The translations under genes were made by a program, and so were the position numbers. From contig AP017913.1 of NCBI GenBank assembly GCA_002091395.1, positions 612,001 to 676,000 on the forward strand: a stretch of 64,000 nt of DNA, given 5' to 3'. This document shows, in pieces, positions 1 through 9,487 of the stretch. This stretch comes from Candidatus Azobacteroides pseudotrichonymphae. GTDB taxonomy: Bacteria > Bacteroidota > Bacteroidia > Bacteroidales > Azobacteroidaceae. The notes beneath the pieces were generated by a model. The model ran no database searches, had not been told where the DNA came from, and saw only the letters and a list, made by a program, of their open reading frames with translations. Within the stretch, counting starts at the first letter, position 1. Each line of letters begins with the position of its first letter.

Positions 1-2
1 AC

Positions 3-665
3 AATGTTGTACCTGACTCTATTAAAGCAACAACAATTAGATACAAACAATTGCTTGCAGGAATTTTAGTTACCTACCAACAAAAAATATTCGAGTATTT
101 AAGTTTAATTGATTCTGGAAAATATACACATGAAAAATTATTAGAAATGTTATACTTCCTTCAAAATGATTTGTATATAAAAAATCCAGAAACTAAATAT
201 TTAGAAAATGGAGAGCTAATATTATATATTAAATCCAAATTGAATCGACCAATACGGATTTGTGGAATGGTGCGTAGTAAAGGCATGAAAGGCGGTAAGC
301 CATTTTTCACAGTAAATCCAGACAAAACTATTTCTCTACAAATACTAGAAATTCCACAAATTGACTTAAAAAATTCTGAGGGGAAAAACATGATTAAAAA
401 TAGTACTCATTCAAATCCAGTAGATCTGGTCTGTTCTGTAAAGAATTATAAAGGAGAAAAATTTGACTTACTAAAATATACAGACGTAAATACTGCATTT
501 ATTTCTTCCGAAGAAATAAATGGGAAAAAATTCAAAACATTCAAATTGCCAGGACTATGGAACGGAGCCATGTCAAATTGGAATACAATATTTGTGGAAG
601 TTCCAATAGAAACATTTAATCCTGTTGAAACTATTAATGATCTATTAAGACCTAAACATCAATAA
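3..665 (+). CDS. DUF4301 family protein, C-terminal part (5' end outside window)
   Basis: The reading frame is open from the first codon at the left edge of the window, so only the last ~220 residues are visible; from memory, family members run to roughly 500 residues. The visible part carries blocks I associate with the C-terminal half of DUF4301: GMVRSKGMKGGKPFF, NPVDLVCSVKNYKGEKFDLL and LPGLWNGAMSNWNTIFVEVP, ending in NDLLRPKHQ. DUF4301 is a Bacteroidetes family of unknown biochemical role, so no function is assigned. Its last 21 bases overlap the 3' end of the convergent dapA gene, which leaves no room for a terminator between them. Confidence 0.85.
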   Translation, partial: NVVPDSIKATTIRYKQLLAGILVTYQQKIFEYLSLIDSGKYTHEKLLEMLYFLQNDLYIKNPETKYLENGELILYIKSKLNRPIRICGMVRSKGMKGGKPFFTVNPDKTISLQILEIPQIDLKNSEGKNMIKNSTHSNPVDLVCSVKNYKGEKFDLLKYTDVNTAFISSEEINGKKFKTFKLPGLWNGAMSNWNTIFVEVPIETFNPVETINDLLRPKHQ

Positions 666-1532
666 AGCTTTTTGTACCCTTTTATAAGTTTCTTTTAGTA
701 CTGGAACCAAAGGTAATCGAAGTTCATTTTCAATATACCCCATTATATTTAACATACTTTTTACACCAGCAGGACTTCCGTTTATAAACAATAATTCAAA
801 TAATTCTAAAAATTGATCATTAATAATGCAAGCATTATGACTATCTCCATTCAAAATATAATGTATCATTTTACTAAATTTCTTAGGAAAAACATTCCCA
901 ATAACAGAAATTACTCCTGATGCTCCCATTTTTATTGAAAATAACGCGAGACTGTCGTCTCCACAAAGCACTTGAAAATTGTCAGGACTATTTTTAATAA
1001 TTTCTAATACTTGATCCTTGTCACCAGAAGCTTCCTTTATTGCAACTATATTTTCAAATTCATTAGCAAGAAGCAAACTTGTTCTCGCTGTCATATTTAC
1101 ACCTGTTCTCCCAGGAACATTATATAGAATAATTGGCAAAGATGTAGATTCAGCTATATGTTTATAATGCTGGAATATTCCTTCTTGAGTAGGTTTATTA
1201 TAATATGGAACTACGGATAAAATGGCATCAATTCCATTAAAATCCTCTGTACACAATTCATGAATTACTGCTCTTGTACTATTCCCCCCAACACCGACAA
1301 CTATAGGAATACATCTATCAGTCTTATCAATTATTAATTGAATAATTTTCTTTTTTTCAGTAGATGTAAGTGTTGGAGTTTCTGCTGTTGTACCTAAAAT
1401 AACTAAATAATCAGTATCATTTTTCAAATGATAATCCACTAAACAGACTAAAGCTGAATAATCGACCTCGCCATTAGACTTAAACGGAGTAACAAGAGCC
1501 ACTCCCATTCCGCTTAAATTAATCTGTTTCAT
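645..1532 (-). CDS. dapA: 4-hydroxy-tetrahydrodipicolinate synthase
   Basis: DapA condenses pyruvate with aspartate semialdehyde in the cytoplasm, the first committed step to diaminopimelate (peptidoglycan) and lysine. The 295-residue length is normal. Visible hallmarks are GTTAETPTLTSTEK near residue 47, YYNKPTQEGIFQHY with the catalytic-triad Tyr near 110, YNVPGRTGVNM near 137, and the Schiff-base lysine in AIKEASGD near 164. The gene is convergent with the DUF4301 gene and overlaps it by 21 nt. No other lysine gene is adjacent. Upstream lies a 536-nt gene-free stretch, so it probably has its own promoter there, though I found no clear -7 box. Confidence 0.96.
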   Translation of the reverse strand: MKQINLSGMGVALVTPFKSNGEVDYSALVCLVDYHLKNDTDYLVILGTTAETPTLTSTEKKKIIQLIIDKTDRCIPIVVGVGGNSTRAVIHELCTEDFNGIDAILSVVPYYNKPTQEGIFQHYKHIAESTSLPIILYNVPGRTGVNMTARTSLLLANEFENIVAIKEASGDKDQVLEIIKNSPDNFQVLCGDDSLALFSIKMGASGVISVIGNVFPKKFSKMIHYILNGDSHNACIINDQFLELFELLFINGSPAGVKSMLNIMGYIENELRLPLVPVLKETYKRVQKALLMFRS

Positions 1533-2068
1533 ACGACTAAAAATAATTATACTAATTTAGTTATTTATGTAATAACATAAAACAAATAATGAAAATCTTT
1601 TATTTGATGAAAATGTATTATATTCGCAGCACTTACACACATAAAAATCATGATTTTAGATTGATTTTCAATTTTTATGTTATTTGTGTATGTTATATTA
1701 TTATCGTTGCAATGTAAGTTATCGATCTAAGTTGTTTTAAATTTTCATTTTAAATTTTTATATTTTCTAAAGAATTAATCGAAAATTATTCAAAATAAAT
1801 TATTATACGTGAAACTGACATCAAAAAATTAGAATGATATCTTCAATTATAAACTTGTGAAGCTCATAATTATGAATACGTAATCAGATTGTTTTTATGG
1901 CAAAACAATTTTGCCATAAATTTTACCTTTGAATGTGATTTCTGTGATTTTTTTTATATCTTAACACAGGTTTCTTGTGAAATTTTAATAATATATTTTA
2001 TAGTTGATATATAAAATAGTAGATTATGAATAAACAGTTTTATTTTTTGTTACAATAGGATACGTACT
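1533..2068. other. Gene-free stretch between dapA and queF with two inverted repeats
   Basis: No convincing coding frame is present. It holds a long imperfect stem at 1634-1690 (acataaaaat at 1639-1648 pairs with atttttatgt at 1671-1680, and tacac at 1634-1638 pairs with gtgta at 1686-1690 across a 5-nt bulge). A compact 12-bp hairpin lies at 1894-1920. It must contain the dapA and queF promoters. A preQ1 riboswitch could be expected before queF, but I do not see its conserved core. Confidence 0.5.
1894..1924 (+). terminator. 12-bp hairpin followed by a short T run
   Basis: tttatggcaaaa (1894-1905) pairs perfectly with ttttgccataaa (1909-1920) around a 3-nt loop, and TTTT follows. The shape is that of an intrinsic terminator on the + strand, yet no gene ends upstream on that strand. 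It could end a small unannotated transcript, or be a leader element of queF. Confidence 0.35.
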
Positions 2069-2515
2069 ATGAATTTAACGTTGCTTGGGACAAAAGTAGA
2101 ATATAAACAAACTTATAGTCCCAGTGTATTAGAATTTTTTTCAAATAAACATACTAAAAACGATTATTGGGTGAAATTTAATTGCCCTGAGTTCACAAGT
2201 ACGTGCCCTATTACAGGGCAGCCAGATTTTGCAACTATTGTAATAGATTATATTCCTAATGAAAAAATGGTAGAAAGCAAAAGTTTGAAATTATATTTGT
2301 TTAGTTTTCGTAATCATGGTGTTTTTCATGAAGATTGTGTAAATATAATTATGCAAGATTTAATTGCACTAATTTCACCTAAGTATATTGAAATTTCAGG
2401 TTTATTTACTCAACGTGGAGGAATAAGTATTTCTCCATACTGTAACTATGGAATGTCAAAAACTAGATATGAGCAATTAGCAGAAACAAGACTATATTCC
2501 CATAATATGAAATAA
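2069..2515 (+). CDS. queF: NADPH-dependent 7-cyano-7-deazaguanine reductase (preQ0 reductase)
   Basis: QueF reduces the nitrile preQ0 to the aminomethyl base preQ1, the last free-base step before insertion into tRNA for queuosine. The 148-residue size fits the short (YkvM-type) class. The catalytic Cys lies in [14 protein letters not shown] near residue 46. The substrate and NADPH site motif [22 protein letters not shown] follows near residue 71. The gene stands alone; queC, queD, queE and tgt are not in the window. Its start is the ATG at 2069, which places the family fold at the usual position. Confidence 0.95.
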   Translation: MNLTLLGTKVEYKQTYSPSVLEFFSNKHTKNDYWVKFNCPEFTSTCPITGQPDFATIVIDYIPNEKMVESKSLKLYLFSFRNHGVFHEDCVNIIMQDLIALISPKYIEISGLFTQRGGISISPYCNYGMSKTRYEQLAETRLYSHNMK

Positions 2516-2646
2516 TTTAAAATAAATTCTAATAACAAAGGCAGAATAAATTGCTTGTTAATTATAAAAGTTAGAAACTGTGTAAATAGATAAAAATTTT
2601 ACTTAAATACAAAATTTAGTCCGGTTTTCAAGCAAAAAATGATAGA

Positions 2647-2691
2647 AAGTGGAACAAAAGCAAATACATAATTTTTATAGTAGTTCCACTT
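2647..2691 (+). repeat. 9-bp inverted repeat in the hisG leader
   Basis: aagtggaac (2647-2655) is the exact reverse complement of gttccactt (2683-2691), with a 27-nt loop that can itself pair weakly (aaaa with ttttt). It sits between the queF stop and the hisG start and lacks a T run. It may be an RNA leader element or operator for the his operon. I see no run of His codons nearby, so a classical attenuator peptide is not supported. Confidence 0.3.
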
Positions 2692-2781
2692 GAGAAGTAT
2701 ACAATCTTTCATAAAATTCTAAAAATTCTGAAGCAATTGCAATTGCCTTTTCATAAAAATAGACTAAAAATCAGAAGTTTA

Positions 2782-3633
2782 ATGTTACGAATTGCAATCC
2801 AAACAAAAGGTCGTCTACACGAAAAAACAGCAGTCTTACTTGACGAAGTTGGCATAAGACTTCCCTCAGCAAAAAGAACTTTACTGATACAATCAAATAC
2901 ATTTCCTGCAGAAATTCTTTTTCTCAGAGATGATGATATTCCTCAAGCAGTTGCAAATGGAGTTGCTGACATTGGAATTGTAGGAAAAAATGAATTTAGA
3001 GAAAAACGACAAAAAGCTACTATAATAAAACAATTAGGATTTAGTCACTGTCGTCTTTCATTAGCTATACCAAAAGAAGAAGAATATTCTGGATTACATT
3101 GGTTTGAAAAAAAAAAAATCGCAACTTCTTATCCAAGAATTTTATCGACTTTTTTAAAAAAAAATAGCATTGAAGCAGAAATACACATAATAAACGGCTC
3201 AGTAGAAATTTCACCTGAAATAGGATTATCGGATGCAATATTCGATGTCGTCAGTTCTGGAAGCACATTGATTAGTAATCATTTGAAAGAAGTAGAAGTA
3301 GTAATGCACTCAGAAGCAATATTAATTAGTAACAAAAGCTTAAATAAAGAAAAAAATAAAATACTACAAGAATTAATTTTCCGAATAGATGCTATCCAAA
3401 CCGCAAACGATAAAAAATATATTCTCTTAAATGCTCCAAATGATAGCTTACAAGAAATATTTCAAATTCTTCCTGGCATGAAAAGTCCAACTGTTTTTCC
3501 TCTAGCTCAAGATGGGTGGAGCTCCATTCATTCTGTAATCAGTGAAAAACAATTTTGGGAAATTATTAATAAACTAAAAAATACAGGCGCTGAAAGCATA
3601 CTTATTATACCTATTGAAAAAATGATTTTATAA
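2782..3633 (+). CDS. hisG: ATP phosphoribosyltransferase (long form)
   Basis: HisG joins ATP and PRPP to give phosphoribosyl-ATP, the first and usually feedback-controlled step of histidine synthesis. I chose the ATG at 2782 because MLRIAIQTKGRL is the normal N terminus; an in-frame upstream start at 2737 would add 15 unsupported residues. The protein is 283 residues, the HisG-long class with a C-terminal regulatory domain, so hisZ is not needed. Motifs are DIGIVGKNEF near residue 69 and the PRPP-site stretch DAIFDVVSSGSTL near 150. hisD starts 10 nt after its stop, so the two genes are very likely co-transcribed. Confidence 0.96.
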   Translation: MLRIAIQTKGRLHEKTAVLLDEVGIRLPSAKRTLLIQSNTFPAEILFLRDDDIPQAVANGVADIGIVGKNEFREKRQKATIIKQLGFSHCRLSLAIPKEEEYSGLHWFEKKKIATSYPRILSTFLKKNSIEAEIHIINGSVEISPEIGLSDAIFDVVSSGSTLISNHLKEVEVVMHSEAILISNKSLNKEKNKILQELIFRIDAIQTANDKKYILLNAPNDSLQEIFQILPGMKSPTVFPLAQDGWSSIHSVISEKQFWEIINKLKNTGAESILIIPIEKMIL

Positions 3634-3643
3634 TTTTCTTTTT

Positions 3644-4930
3644 ATGCAAATATTAAAATATCCTAATAAAAAACAATGGAATAAAATTATTAGAAGACCC
3701 ACGATCGATAATACTAAATTATTCAAAATTGTACAAAATATTTTAGATGATATAAAACAAAACGGAGATGTAGCAATCAAAAAATATGAATTGAAATTTG
3801 ACAATGTAAAACTTGATGCCTTAGAAGTATCGTCAGAAGAGAAAAACATTGCTATTCAATCGATTTCAGATCAACTAAAACAAGCAATTATTGTTTCAAA
3901 AAAAAATATAGAGAAGTTTCATATGTCACAAAAAAATCTTTTGCCAAAAGTTGAAATATCTACAGGTGTGATTTGCTGGCAAAAAGCATTACCAATTGAG
4001 AAAGTAGGGTTATATATCCCAGGAGGAGTAGCACCACTTTTTTCAACAGTATTGATGCTAGCAACTCCGGCAAGAATAGTTGGCTGTAAAGAAATTATTC
4101 TCTGCACTCCACCAAATTCAAACAATAATAATAAAATTCACCCAGCAATTATTTTTGCAGCAAAAATAACAGGAATAAACAAAATCTTTAAAATAGGTGG
4201 TGTTCAAGCCATTGGAGCAATGGCATATGGCACACAATCTGTTCCTCAAGTATATAAAATATTCGGCCCAGGAAATCAATATGTAACTGCAGCTAAACAA
4301 TTAGTTTCACTTTGCGGAGTTGCTATTGATATGCCAGCTGGTCCATCAGAAGTAGAAATCATCGCAGATGAAACAGCTAATCCAATTTTTGTTGCAGCTG
4401 ATTTATTATCACAAGCTGAACATGGAATAGATAGTCAAGTCATTTTATTGACTATTTCTGAAAAACTTGTAAAACAAGTCACCATAGAGCTCACTAAACA
4501 ATTAAAAACACTTCCTCGTAAAATTATAGCAAAAAAAGCTCTATTAAACAGCAAAATTATTATTCTTAAAAATCAACAAGAAATTATAGACTTAACTAAT
4601 CAATATGCGCCTGAACATTTAATTATTGAAACTAACAACTATAACGATATTGCAAAACAAATAATTAATGCTGGTTCTGTATTTTTAGGACATTATTCTC
4701 CTGAAAGTGCAGGTGATTATTCCTCTGGAACTAATCATACTCTACCAACTAGTGGATATGCAAAATCTTATAGTGGAATTAATATAGATAGTTTTACTAA
4801 AAAAATAACATTTCAAGAAATTACAAAAGAAGGAATAAAATATCTTGCATCCACAATAGAAATTATGGCAGAAAATGAACAATTACAAGCACATAAAAAT
4901 GCTGTAACCTTTAGAAAAATTAATGAATAA
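3644..4930 (+). CDS. hisD: Histidinol dehydrogenase
   Basis: HisD oxidises histidinol to histidine in two NAD-dependent steps. It is 428 residues, the normal length. Diagnostic blocks are YIPGGVAPLFSTVLM, the substrate/zinc region DLLSQAEHGIDSQV, the catalytic Glu-His in NQYAPEHLII, and GDYSSGTNHTLPT. It lies between hisG and hisC. Its last codons and stop (4928-4930) fall inside the 5' arm of a 23-bp hairpin that separates it from hisC, so read-through into hisC may be reduced. Confidence 0.97.
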   Translation: MQILKYPNKKQWNKIIRRPTIDNTKLFKIVQNILDDIKQNGDVAIKKYELKFDNVKLDALEVSSEEKNIAIQSISDQLKQAIIVSKKNIEKFHMSQKNLLPKVEISTGVICWQKALPIEKVGLYIPGGVAPLFSTVLMLATPARIVGCKEIILCTPPNSNNNNKIHPAIIFAAKITGINKIFKIGGVQAIGAMAYGTQSVPQVYKIFGPGNQYVTAAKQLVSLCGVAIDMPAGPSEVEIIADETANPIFVAADLLSQAEHGIDSQVILLTISEKLVKQVTIELTKQLKTLPRKIIAKKALLNSKIIILKNQQEIIDLTNQYAPEHLIIETNNYNDIAKQIINAGSVFLGHYSPESAGDYSSGTNHTLPTSGYAKSYSGINIDSFTKKITFQEITKEGIKYLASTIEIMAENEQLQAHKNAVTFRKINE

Positions 4931-4969
4931 GCATGTAAATTGTTTTAATTTACATGCTTATTCATTAAT
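4919..4969 (+). repeat. Perfect 23-bp inverted repeat at the hisD-hisC junction
   Basis: Bases 4919-4941 pair perfectly with 4947-4969 around a 5-nt loop (gtttt). The 5' arm encodes the last residues and stop codon of hisD. The 3' arm ends 28 nt before the hisC ATG. There is no T tract, so a simple intrinsic terminator is doubtful; mRNA processing or stabilisation is possible. Confidence 0.85.
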
Positions 4970-4997
4970 AATTAAACACATACGTTCACACCAAAAT

Positions 4998-6032
4998 ATG
5001 AAATTAAAATTTTTAGTTAGAAAAAATATTTTCAATCTTACCAAATATTCTTGCGCGAGGGATGAATTTAAAGGCAAAGCATCTGTTTATCTAGATGCAA
5101 ACGAAAATCCGTATAATCAACCATATAATCGGTATCCAGACCCTTTACAATACTCACTTAGAAAAAAAATAGCAAAATCCAAAAAAATATATACAGACCA
5201 AGTTATGCTCGCAAACGGAAGCGATGAAGCTATTGATCTAGCTTTTCGTATTTTTTGTGAACCTGGACAAGATAATGTAGTTGCTATTGAACCAACATAT
5301 GGAATGTACAAAGTTGTTGCAGACATTAATAATGTAGAATACAAAAAAGTGCTATTAGATAAAAATTTTCAACTTGATGCAAAAAAAATTTTGAATAAAA
5401 CTAACCAGTTTACTAAACTAATTTTTCTTTGCTCCCCTAACAATCCAAGTGGGAATTTATTGAATAAAATAGAAATAACAAAAATTATTTCCATTTTTCA
5501 AGGAATTGTAATTATAGACGAAGCATATATTGATTTTTCTGGTCAAAATTCATGGTTGGTAGACTTAAATAAATATTCAAATTTAATCGTTTTTCAAACT
5601 TTTTCAAAAGCATGGGGGATGGCATCTATTCGTTGTGGATTAGTATTTGCTTCTAAGAAAATTATCTATTTTTTTAATAAAATAAAATATCCATATAACA
5701 TTAGTTTACTCACTCAAAATTTTATTAATAAACAATTAGATAAAGAATCTAAAAAAAATGAGTGGATAAAAATAATTTTGTCTCAACGAGAATTGTTAAT
5801 TAAATCACTAAAAACTATGACTAATATAGTTGAAGAAGTATATCATTCTGATGCAAATTTCCTGTTAGTAAAAGTAAAAAATTCTAATTACACATATAAT
5901 GAATTAACAAAAAAAGGAATAATTGTTCGAAATCGTAGTTCTGTTTTATTATGTGATAATTGTTTACGAATCACAATAGGCACAGAAAATGAAAATAAAA
6001 TACTAATTGAAACATTAAAAAATTTAAAATGA
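4998..6032 (+). CDS. hisC: Histidinol-phosphate aminotransferase
   Basis: HisC is the PLP-dependent transaminase that makes histidinol phosphate from imidazole-acetol phosphate. The ATG at 4998 gives [14 protein letters not shown], the usual N terminus, and 344 residues. An earlier in-frame start at 4923 would translate the whole junction hairpin and is unlikely. Seen are [22 protein letters not shown], the Asp block [11 protein letters not shown] with [10 protein letters not shown], and the PLP lysine in [15 protein letters not shown] near residue 210. Its TGA overlaps the hisB start as ATGA, which implies translational coupling. Confidence 0.96.
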   Translation: MKLKFLVRKNIFNLTKYSCARDEFKGKASVYLDANENPYNQPYNRYPDPLQYSLRKKIAKSKKIYTDQVMLANGSDEAIDLAFRIFCEPGQDNVVAIEPTYGMYKVVADINNVEYKKVLLDKNFQLDAKKILNKTNQFTKLIFLCSPNNPSGNLLNKIEITKIISIFQGIVIIDEAYIDFSGQNSWLVDLNKYSNLIVFQTFSKAWGMASIRCGLVFASKKIIYFFNKIKYPYNISLLTQNFINKQLDKESKKNEWIKIILSQRELLIKSLKTMTNIVEEVYHSDANFLLVKVKNSNYTYNELTKKGIIVRNRSSVLLCDNCLRITIGTENENKILIETLKNLK

Positions 6033-7138
6033 AAAAAAAAATTTTATTTATTGATAGAGATGGAACATTAATTATAGAACCACAAGTTACTTTTCAAGTA
6101 AATAATTTAGAAGAACTAGAGTTCCTACCTGGTGTAATTCGTAATTTATATTTCATTAGAAAACAATTAGATTTTGAATTAGTAATGGTAACTAATCAAG
6201 ACGGTCTTGGAACTCCAATTTATCCTCAAGAGAATTTCGACATAGTTCAGAAAAAAATATTAAATATTTTTCAAAACGAAGGGATATATTTTAATAATAT
6301 TTTTATTGATAAATCATTAGCAGAAGATAATCTTCCAACACGTAAACCAGGGACAGCAATGCTCACTCAATATTTATCAAATGGTTATGACTTAAACAAT
6401 TCATATGTCATAGGAGATAGATTAACTGACATAGAACTAGCTAAAAATATAGGATGTAAAGCAATTTTATTAAACCAAAGGACAAATTACATGCCAAATA
6501 ATAATAATGCTTTAGTAACAAATAACTGGGATAAAATAAGTGAACTTCTATTTGCAGGAGAAAGAAAAACTATCATTCATAGGGTAACAAAAGAAACAAA
6601 TATCTACATAGAGATAAACATAGATGGAAAAGGAAAAACTAATATTTCTACTGGACTTTATTTTTTTGACCACCTATTAGAACAAATCGGGAAACATTCT
6701 GGCATAGATTTGATTCTAATAGTAAAAAATGATTTAAATGTAGACGAACATCATATAATAGAAGATACAGGGATCTCATTAGGAGACGCTCTATCAAAAG
6801 TTTTATTTGATAAACGAGGTATAGAAAGATATGGATTTTGCTTACCAATGGACGATTGCTTGTGTTCAACTGCTATAGATTTTGGTGGTAGATCTTGGAT
6901 AGTATGGAAAGCAGAATTTAATAGAGAAAAAATAGGAGATACACCAACTGAAATGTTTTTTCATTTTTTTAAATCTCTAAGTGATTCTGCAAAAATAAAT
7001 TTAAATATTAAAGCAGAAGGTCAAAATGAACATCACAAAATAGAAGGAATATTTAAATCTTTTGCCCGTGCTATTAAAATGGCTATAAAACGCGACATTT
7101 TTCATTACGAATTACCAACTACAAAGGGCATACTATAA
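6029..7138 (+). CDS. hisB: Bifunctional histidinol-phosphatase / imidazoleglycerol-phosphate dehydratase
   Basis: The N-terminal half is a HAD phosphatase ([11 protein letters not shown] near residue 8, VTNQDGLG near 55, [12 protein letters not shown] near 128) that removes phosphate from histidinol phosphate. The C-terminal half from about residue 180 is the dehydratase, with its metal ligands in [31 protein letters not shown] and [19 protein letters not shown]. The fused form of 369 residues is the one found in enterobacteria and Bacteroidetes. It starts in the ATGA overlap with hisC and is the last gene of the first his block. Confidence 0.96.
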   Translation: MKKKILFIDRDGTLIIEPQVTFQVNNLEELEFLPGVIRNLYFIRKQLDFELVMVTNQDGLGTPIYPQENFDIVQKKILNIFQNEGIYFNNIFIDKSLAEDNLPTRKPGTAMLTQYLSNGYDLNNSYVIGDRLTDIELAKNIGCKAILLNQRTNYMPNNNNALVTNNWDKISELLFAGERKTIIHRVTKETNIYIEINIDGKGKTNISTGLYFFDHLLEQIGKHSGIDLILIVKNDLNVDEHHIIEDTGISLGDALSKVLFDKRGIERYGFCLPMDDCLCSTAIDFGGRSWIVWKAEFNREKIGDTPTEMFFHFFKSLSDSAKINLNIKAEGQNEHHKIEGIFKSFARAIKMAIKRDIFHYELPTTKGIL

Positions 7139-7163
7139 AATTTATTAGTAATATATTTTTTAT

Positions 7164-7195
7164 TTTGAAGATTTGTCTTTCATTTGTTACCTTTG
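7164..7195 (+). promoter_or_regulatory. Bacteroidetes-type promoter before the zapB-like gene
   Basis: TTTG at 7164-7167 is followed after 20 bases by TACCTTTG at 7188-7195, which matches the -33 TTTG / -7 TAnnTTTG promoter form of Bacteroides. Transcription would start near 7202 and give a short leader before the start codon at 7215. This suggests that the zapB-zapA-rny block is transcribed separately from hisB. Confidence 0.5.
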
Positions 7196-7214
7196 ACATT
7201 ATAATTTTGTTGTT

Positions 7215-7487
7215 ATGACGGAAAAAGAAGAAAAATTGTTATTTGTTCTAGAAAGTCATATACACCGATTAATGTTTTTATATGATGATTTAAAAATTAA
7301 AATGAATGATATACAATTGCTTTGCAATAAATTAGAAAATGAAAATAAAATATTAAAAAACAAATATGACAATCTTAAAATTGCACAAATTATTTCAATG
7401 AAACATGATGATTTTAAATGTACTAAAACCAAATTTGAACAATTAATTAAAAAAATTGACAATTGTATTGCATCATTGAATGAATAA
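7215..7487 (+). CDS. Small coiled-coil protein, ZapB-like, preceding zapA
   Basis: This 90-residue protein is largely one predicted coiled coil: a heptad-rich stretch around residues 24-55 (MNDIQLLCNKLENENKILKN) and a second helix ending IDNCIASLNE. Bacteroidetes genomes usually carry such a small coiled-coil gene just before zapA, often labelled cell-division protein ZapB-like. Here zapA begins 10 nt downstream. A role at the division ring is inferred from position and shape only. Confidence 0.7.
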   Translation: MTEKEEKLLFVLESHIHRLMFLYDDLKIKMNDIQLLCNKLENENKILKNKYDNLKIAQIISMKHDDFKCTKTKFEQLIKKIDNCIASLNE

Positions 7488-7497
7488 AAAATAACTC

Positions 7498-7791
7498 ATG
7501 GACAAAGTTTATTTAAAAATACAATTAAAATTACTAGATAAATATTATCCTTATACCTGTAAACGATCAGAAGAAGAAAATATAAGAAAAGCAGCTGTAA
7601 TTTTAACTGAAAAATTTTTAGCATATAGTTCACATTATACTTCTTTAGAAAAGGATGAATTACTAACTTTGATAGGATTTCACTTCGCTTTAAAAGTTTT
7701 AAATGATGAAAACAAACGGGACAAATTACCTATTTTAAATAAAATTGAAAATTTAAATAAAGAATTAGAAAAATATACAAAAAATTCATAA
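7498..7791 (+). CDS. zapA: Cell division protein ZapA
   Basis: ZapA binds and bundles FtsZ filaments at the septum. The 97-residue protein has the family pattern: an N-terminal beta-strand segment (VYLKIQLKLLDKYYPYTCKR), the EEENIRKAAVILTEK helix that follows, and a C-terminal coiled coil rich in K, N and E. It sits between the coiled-coil gene and rny, a common Bacteroidetes arrangement. A terminator-like hairpin follows its stop. Confidence 0.85.
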   Translation: MDKVYLKIQLKLLDKYYPYTCKRSEEENIRKAAVILTEKFLAYSSHYTSLEKDELLTLIGFHFALKVLNDENKRDKLPILNKIENLNKELEKYTKNS

Positions 7792-7821
7792 CAGGGTACA
7801 CTCGTCTTTAATATACTTTAC

Positions 7822-7873
7822 ACCAATTGTCCTTTTGAGTTTTTTAGCTTAAAAAGAGAATTGGTATTTTTTT
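7822..7873 (+). terminator. Intrinsic terminator after zapA
   Basis: accaatt (7822-7828) pairs with aattggt (7859-7865), and an inner ctttt/aaaag stem can extend the structure; seven Ts follow at 7867-7873. The form fits a rho-independent terminator or attenuator between zapA and rny. Confidence 0.6.
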
Positions 7874-7907
7874 ATGAAAATAAAAGTAAACTAAAATAGT
7901 ATAACTC

Positions 7908-9443
7908 ATGATAGTATCAATAGTACTTATTATAGTACTTTTTGTAATAGAAGGATATGTTATATGGTATAAAACCGCTTCAATATACAAAACAAATAGT
8001 GAAAAAAAAATTGAAGAAATAAAAATAAAAATAGAATCAGAAAAAAAAATTTCATTTTTGGAAATGAAAGAAAAATTTATTTCTATGGAATCCAATTTAA
8101 ATCGTCACATAAATGAATGTAATACTAGGCTTCAATTACAAGAAGCTGATTTAAAACAAAAAGAATTAATATTTGGACAAAAACAAGAAGAATTTCGTAA
8201 AAAAAATAATGAACTAGAAACTACCCGTAGTAATTTAACTAATCAATTAGAAATTCTAGAAAAAAAAAACCAAGAAATGGATAAAATCCACAAAATGGAA
8301 ATAGAACGCTTAGAATCACTATCTGGACTATCTGCAGAAGACCTAAAAGAACATTTGACTCTTTCTTTAAAAGCAGAAGCAGAAACTGCTGCTTCTGCTT
8401 TTATTAATGAAATAATGGATGAAGCTAAAATGACAGCAAGGATGGAAGCTAAAAAAATTGTTATTCAATCTATACAAAGAATAGCTACAGAAACCGCAAT
8501 TGAAAATTCAGTTACTGTTTTTCAAATTGAATCAGATGAAATAAAAGGAAGGATTATTGGACGTGAAGGACGAAATATCCGTGCCTTAGAATCATCTACA
8601 GGGATAGAAATTATTGTAGACGATACCCCTGAGGCAATTATTCTTTCTGGATTTGACCCAGTAAGGCGAGAAATTGCTCGCTTAGCATTATATAATTTAA
8701 TTCAAGACGGGCGTATACATCCAGCACGCATAGAAGAAACAGTTGGGAGAATACGTAAACAGGTAGAAGATGAAATTGTAGAAATTGGTAAGAGAACAAC
8801 TATTGATTTGGGCGTACATGGGTTACACCCAGAACTAATTCGTTTGATAGGTCGTATGAAATATCGATCTTCTTATGGACAAAATTTGTTACAACATTCT
8901 CGTGAAACGGCTAATTTATGTGCAATTATGGCTTCAGAATTAGGATTAAATCCAAAAAAAGCTAAACGAGCTGGGTTATTACATGATATTGGCAAAGTTC
9001 CAGATAACGAACCTGAATTATCTCATGCTATTTTGGGTATGAAATTTGCCAAAAAATATAAAGAGAAATTTGACATATGTAATTCTATTGGCTCGCATCA
9101 TGACGAAATAGAAATGACTACTTTATTAGCTCCTATTGTTCAAGTTTGTGATGCAATTTCTGGATCAAGACCAGGAGCAAGAAGAGAAATCATAGAAACA
9201 TATATTAAACGACTGAAAGATTTAGAACAATTAGCACTTTCCTACCATGGAGTAATCAAGACTTACGCAATACAAGCAGGTAGAGAATTAAGAGTTATTG
9301 TAGGAGCAGATCAAATTAGTGATACTGAGTCTGAAAAGCTATCTAATGAAATAGCCCGTAAAATACAAGATGAAATTACATACCCAGGGCAAATAAAAAT
9401 TACAGTAATAAGAGAAACTCGCTCTGTAGCATTCGCTAAATAA
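7908..9443 (+). CDS. rny: Ribonuclease Y
   Basis: RNase Y is a membrane-anchored endoribonuclease that starts mRNA decay. The order seen is: one N-terminal transmembrane helix (residues 1-20, [19 protein letters not shown]), a long coiled coil (about 25-150), a KH domain with [16 protein letters not shown] near 215, and an HD domain with the HD pair in [14 protein letters not shown] near 360 and SHHDEIE near 395. Its 511 residues match the family. It is of interest here because the other main double-strand nuclease, rnc, carries a frameshift. Confidence 0.96.
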   Translation: MIVSIVLIIVLFVIEGYVIWYKTASIYKTNSEKKIEEIKIKIESEKKISFLEMKEKFISMESNLNRHINECNTRLQLQEADLKQKELIFGQKQEEFRKKNNELETTRSNLTNQLEILEKKNQEMDKIHKMEIERLESLSGLSAEDLKEHLTLSLKAEAETAASAFINEIMDEAKMTARMEAKKIVIQSIQRIATETAIENSVTVFQIESDEIKGRIIGREGRNIRALESSTGIEIIVDDTPEAIILSGFDPVRREIARLALYNLIQDGRIHPARIEETVGRIRKQVEDEIVEIGKRTTIDLGVHGLHPELIRLIGRMKYRSSYGQNLLQHSRETANLCAIMASELGLNPKKAKRAGLLHDIGKVPDNEPELSHAILGMKFAKKYKEKFDICNSIGSHHDEIEMTTLLAPIVQVCDAISGSRPGARREIIETYIKRLKDLEQLALSYHGVIKTYAIQAGRELRVIVGADQISDTESEKLSNEIARKIQDEITYPGQIKITVIRETRSVAFAK

Positions 9444-9487
9444 ATATAAAAGTATTCCAAATATTAATTAATTATATCAACAACACT

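Noticed and set aside
1533..2068. Possible preQ1 riboswitch before queF
   Set aside because: No recognisable preQ1 aptamer core; only generic AT-rich hairpins.
2516..2781. Possible his-leader attenuator peptide before hisG
   Set aside because: No run of His codons behind a start codon was found.
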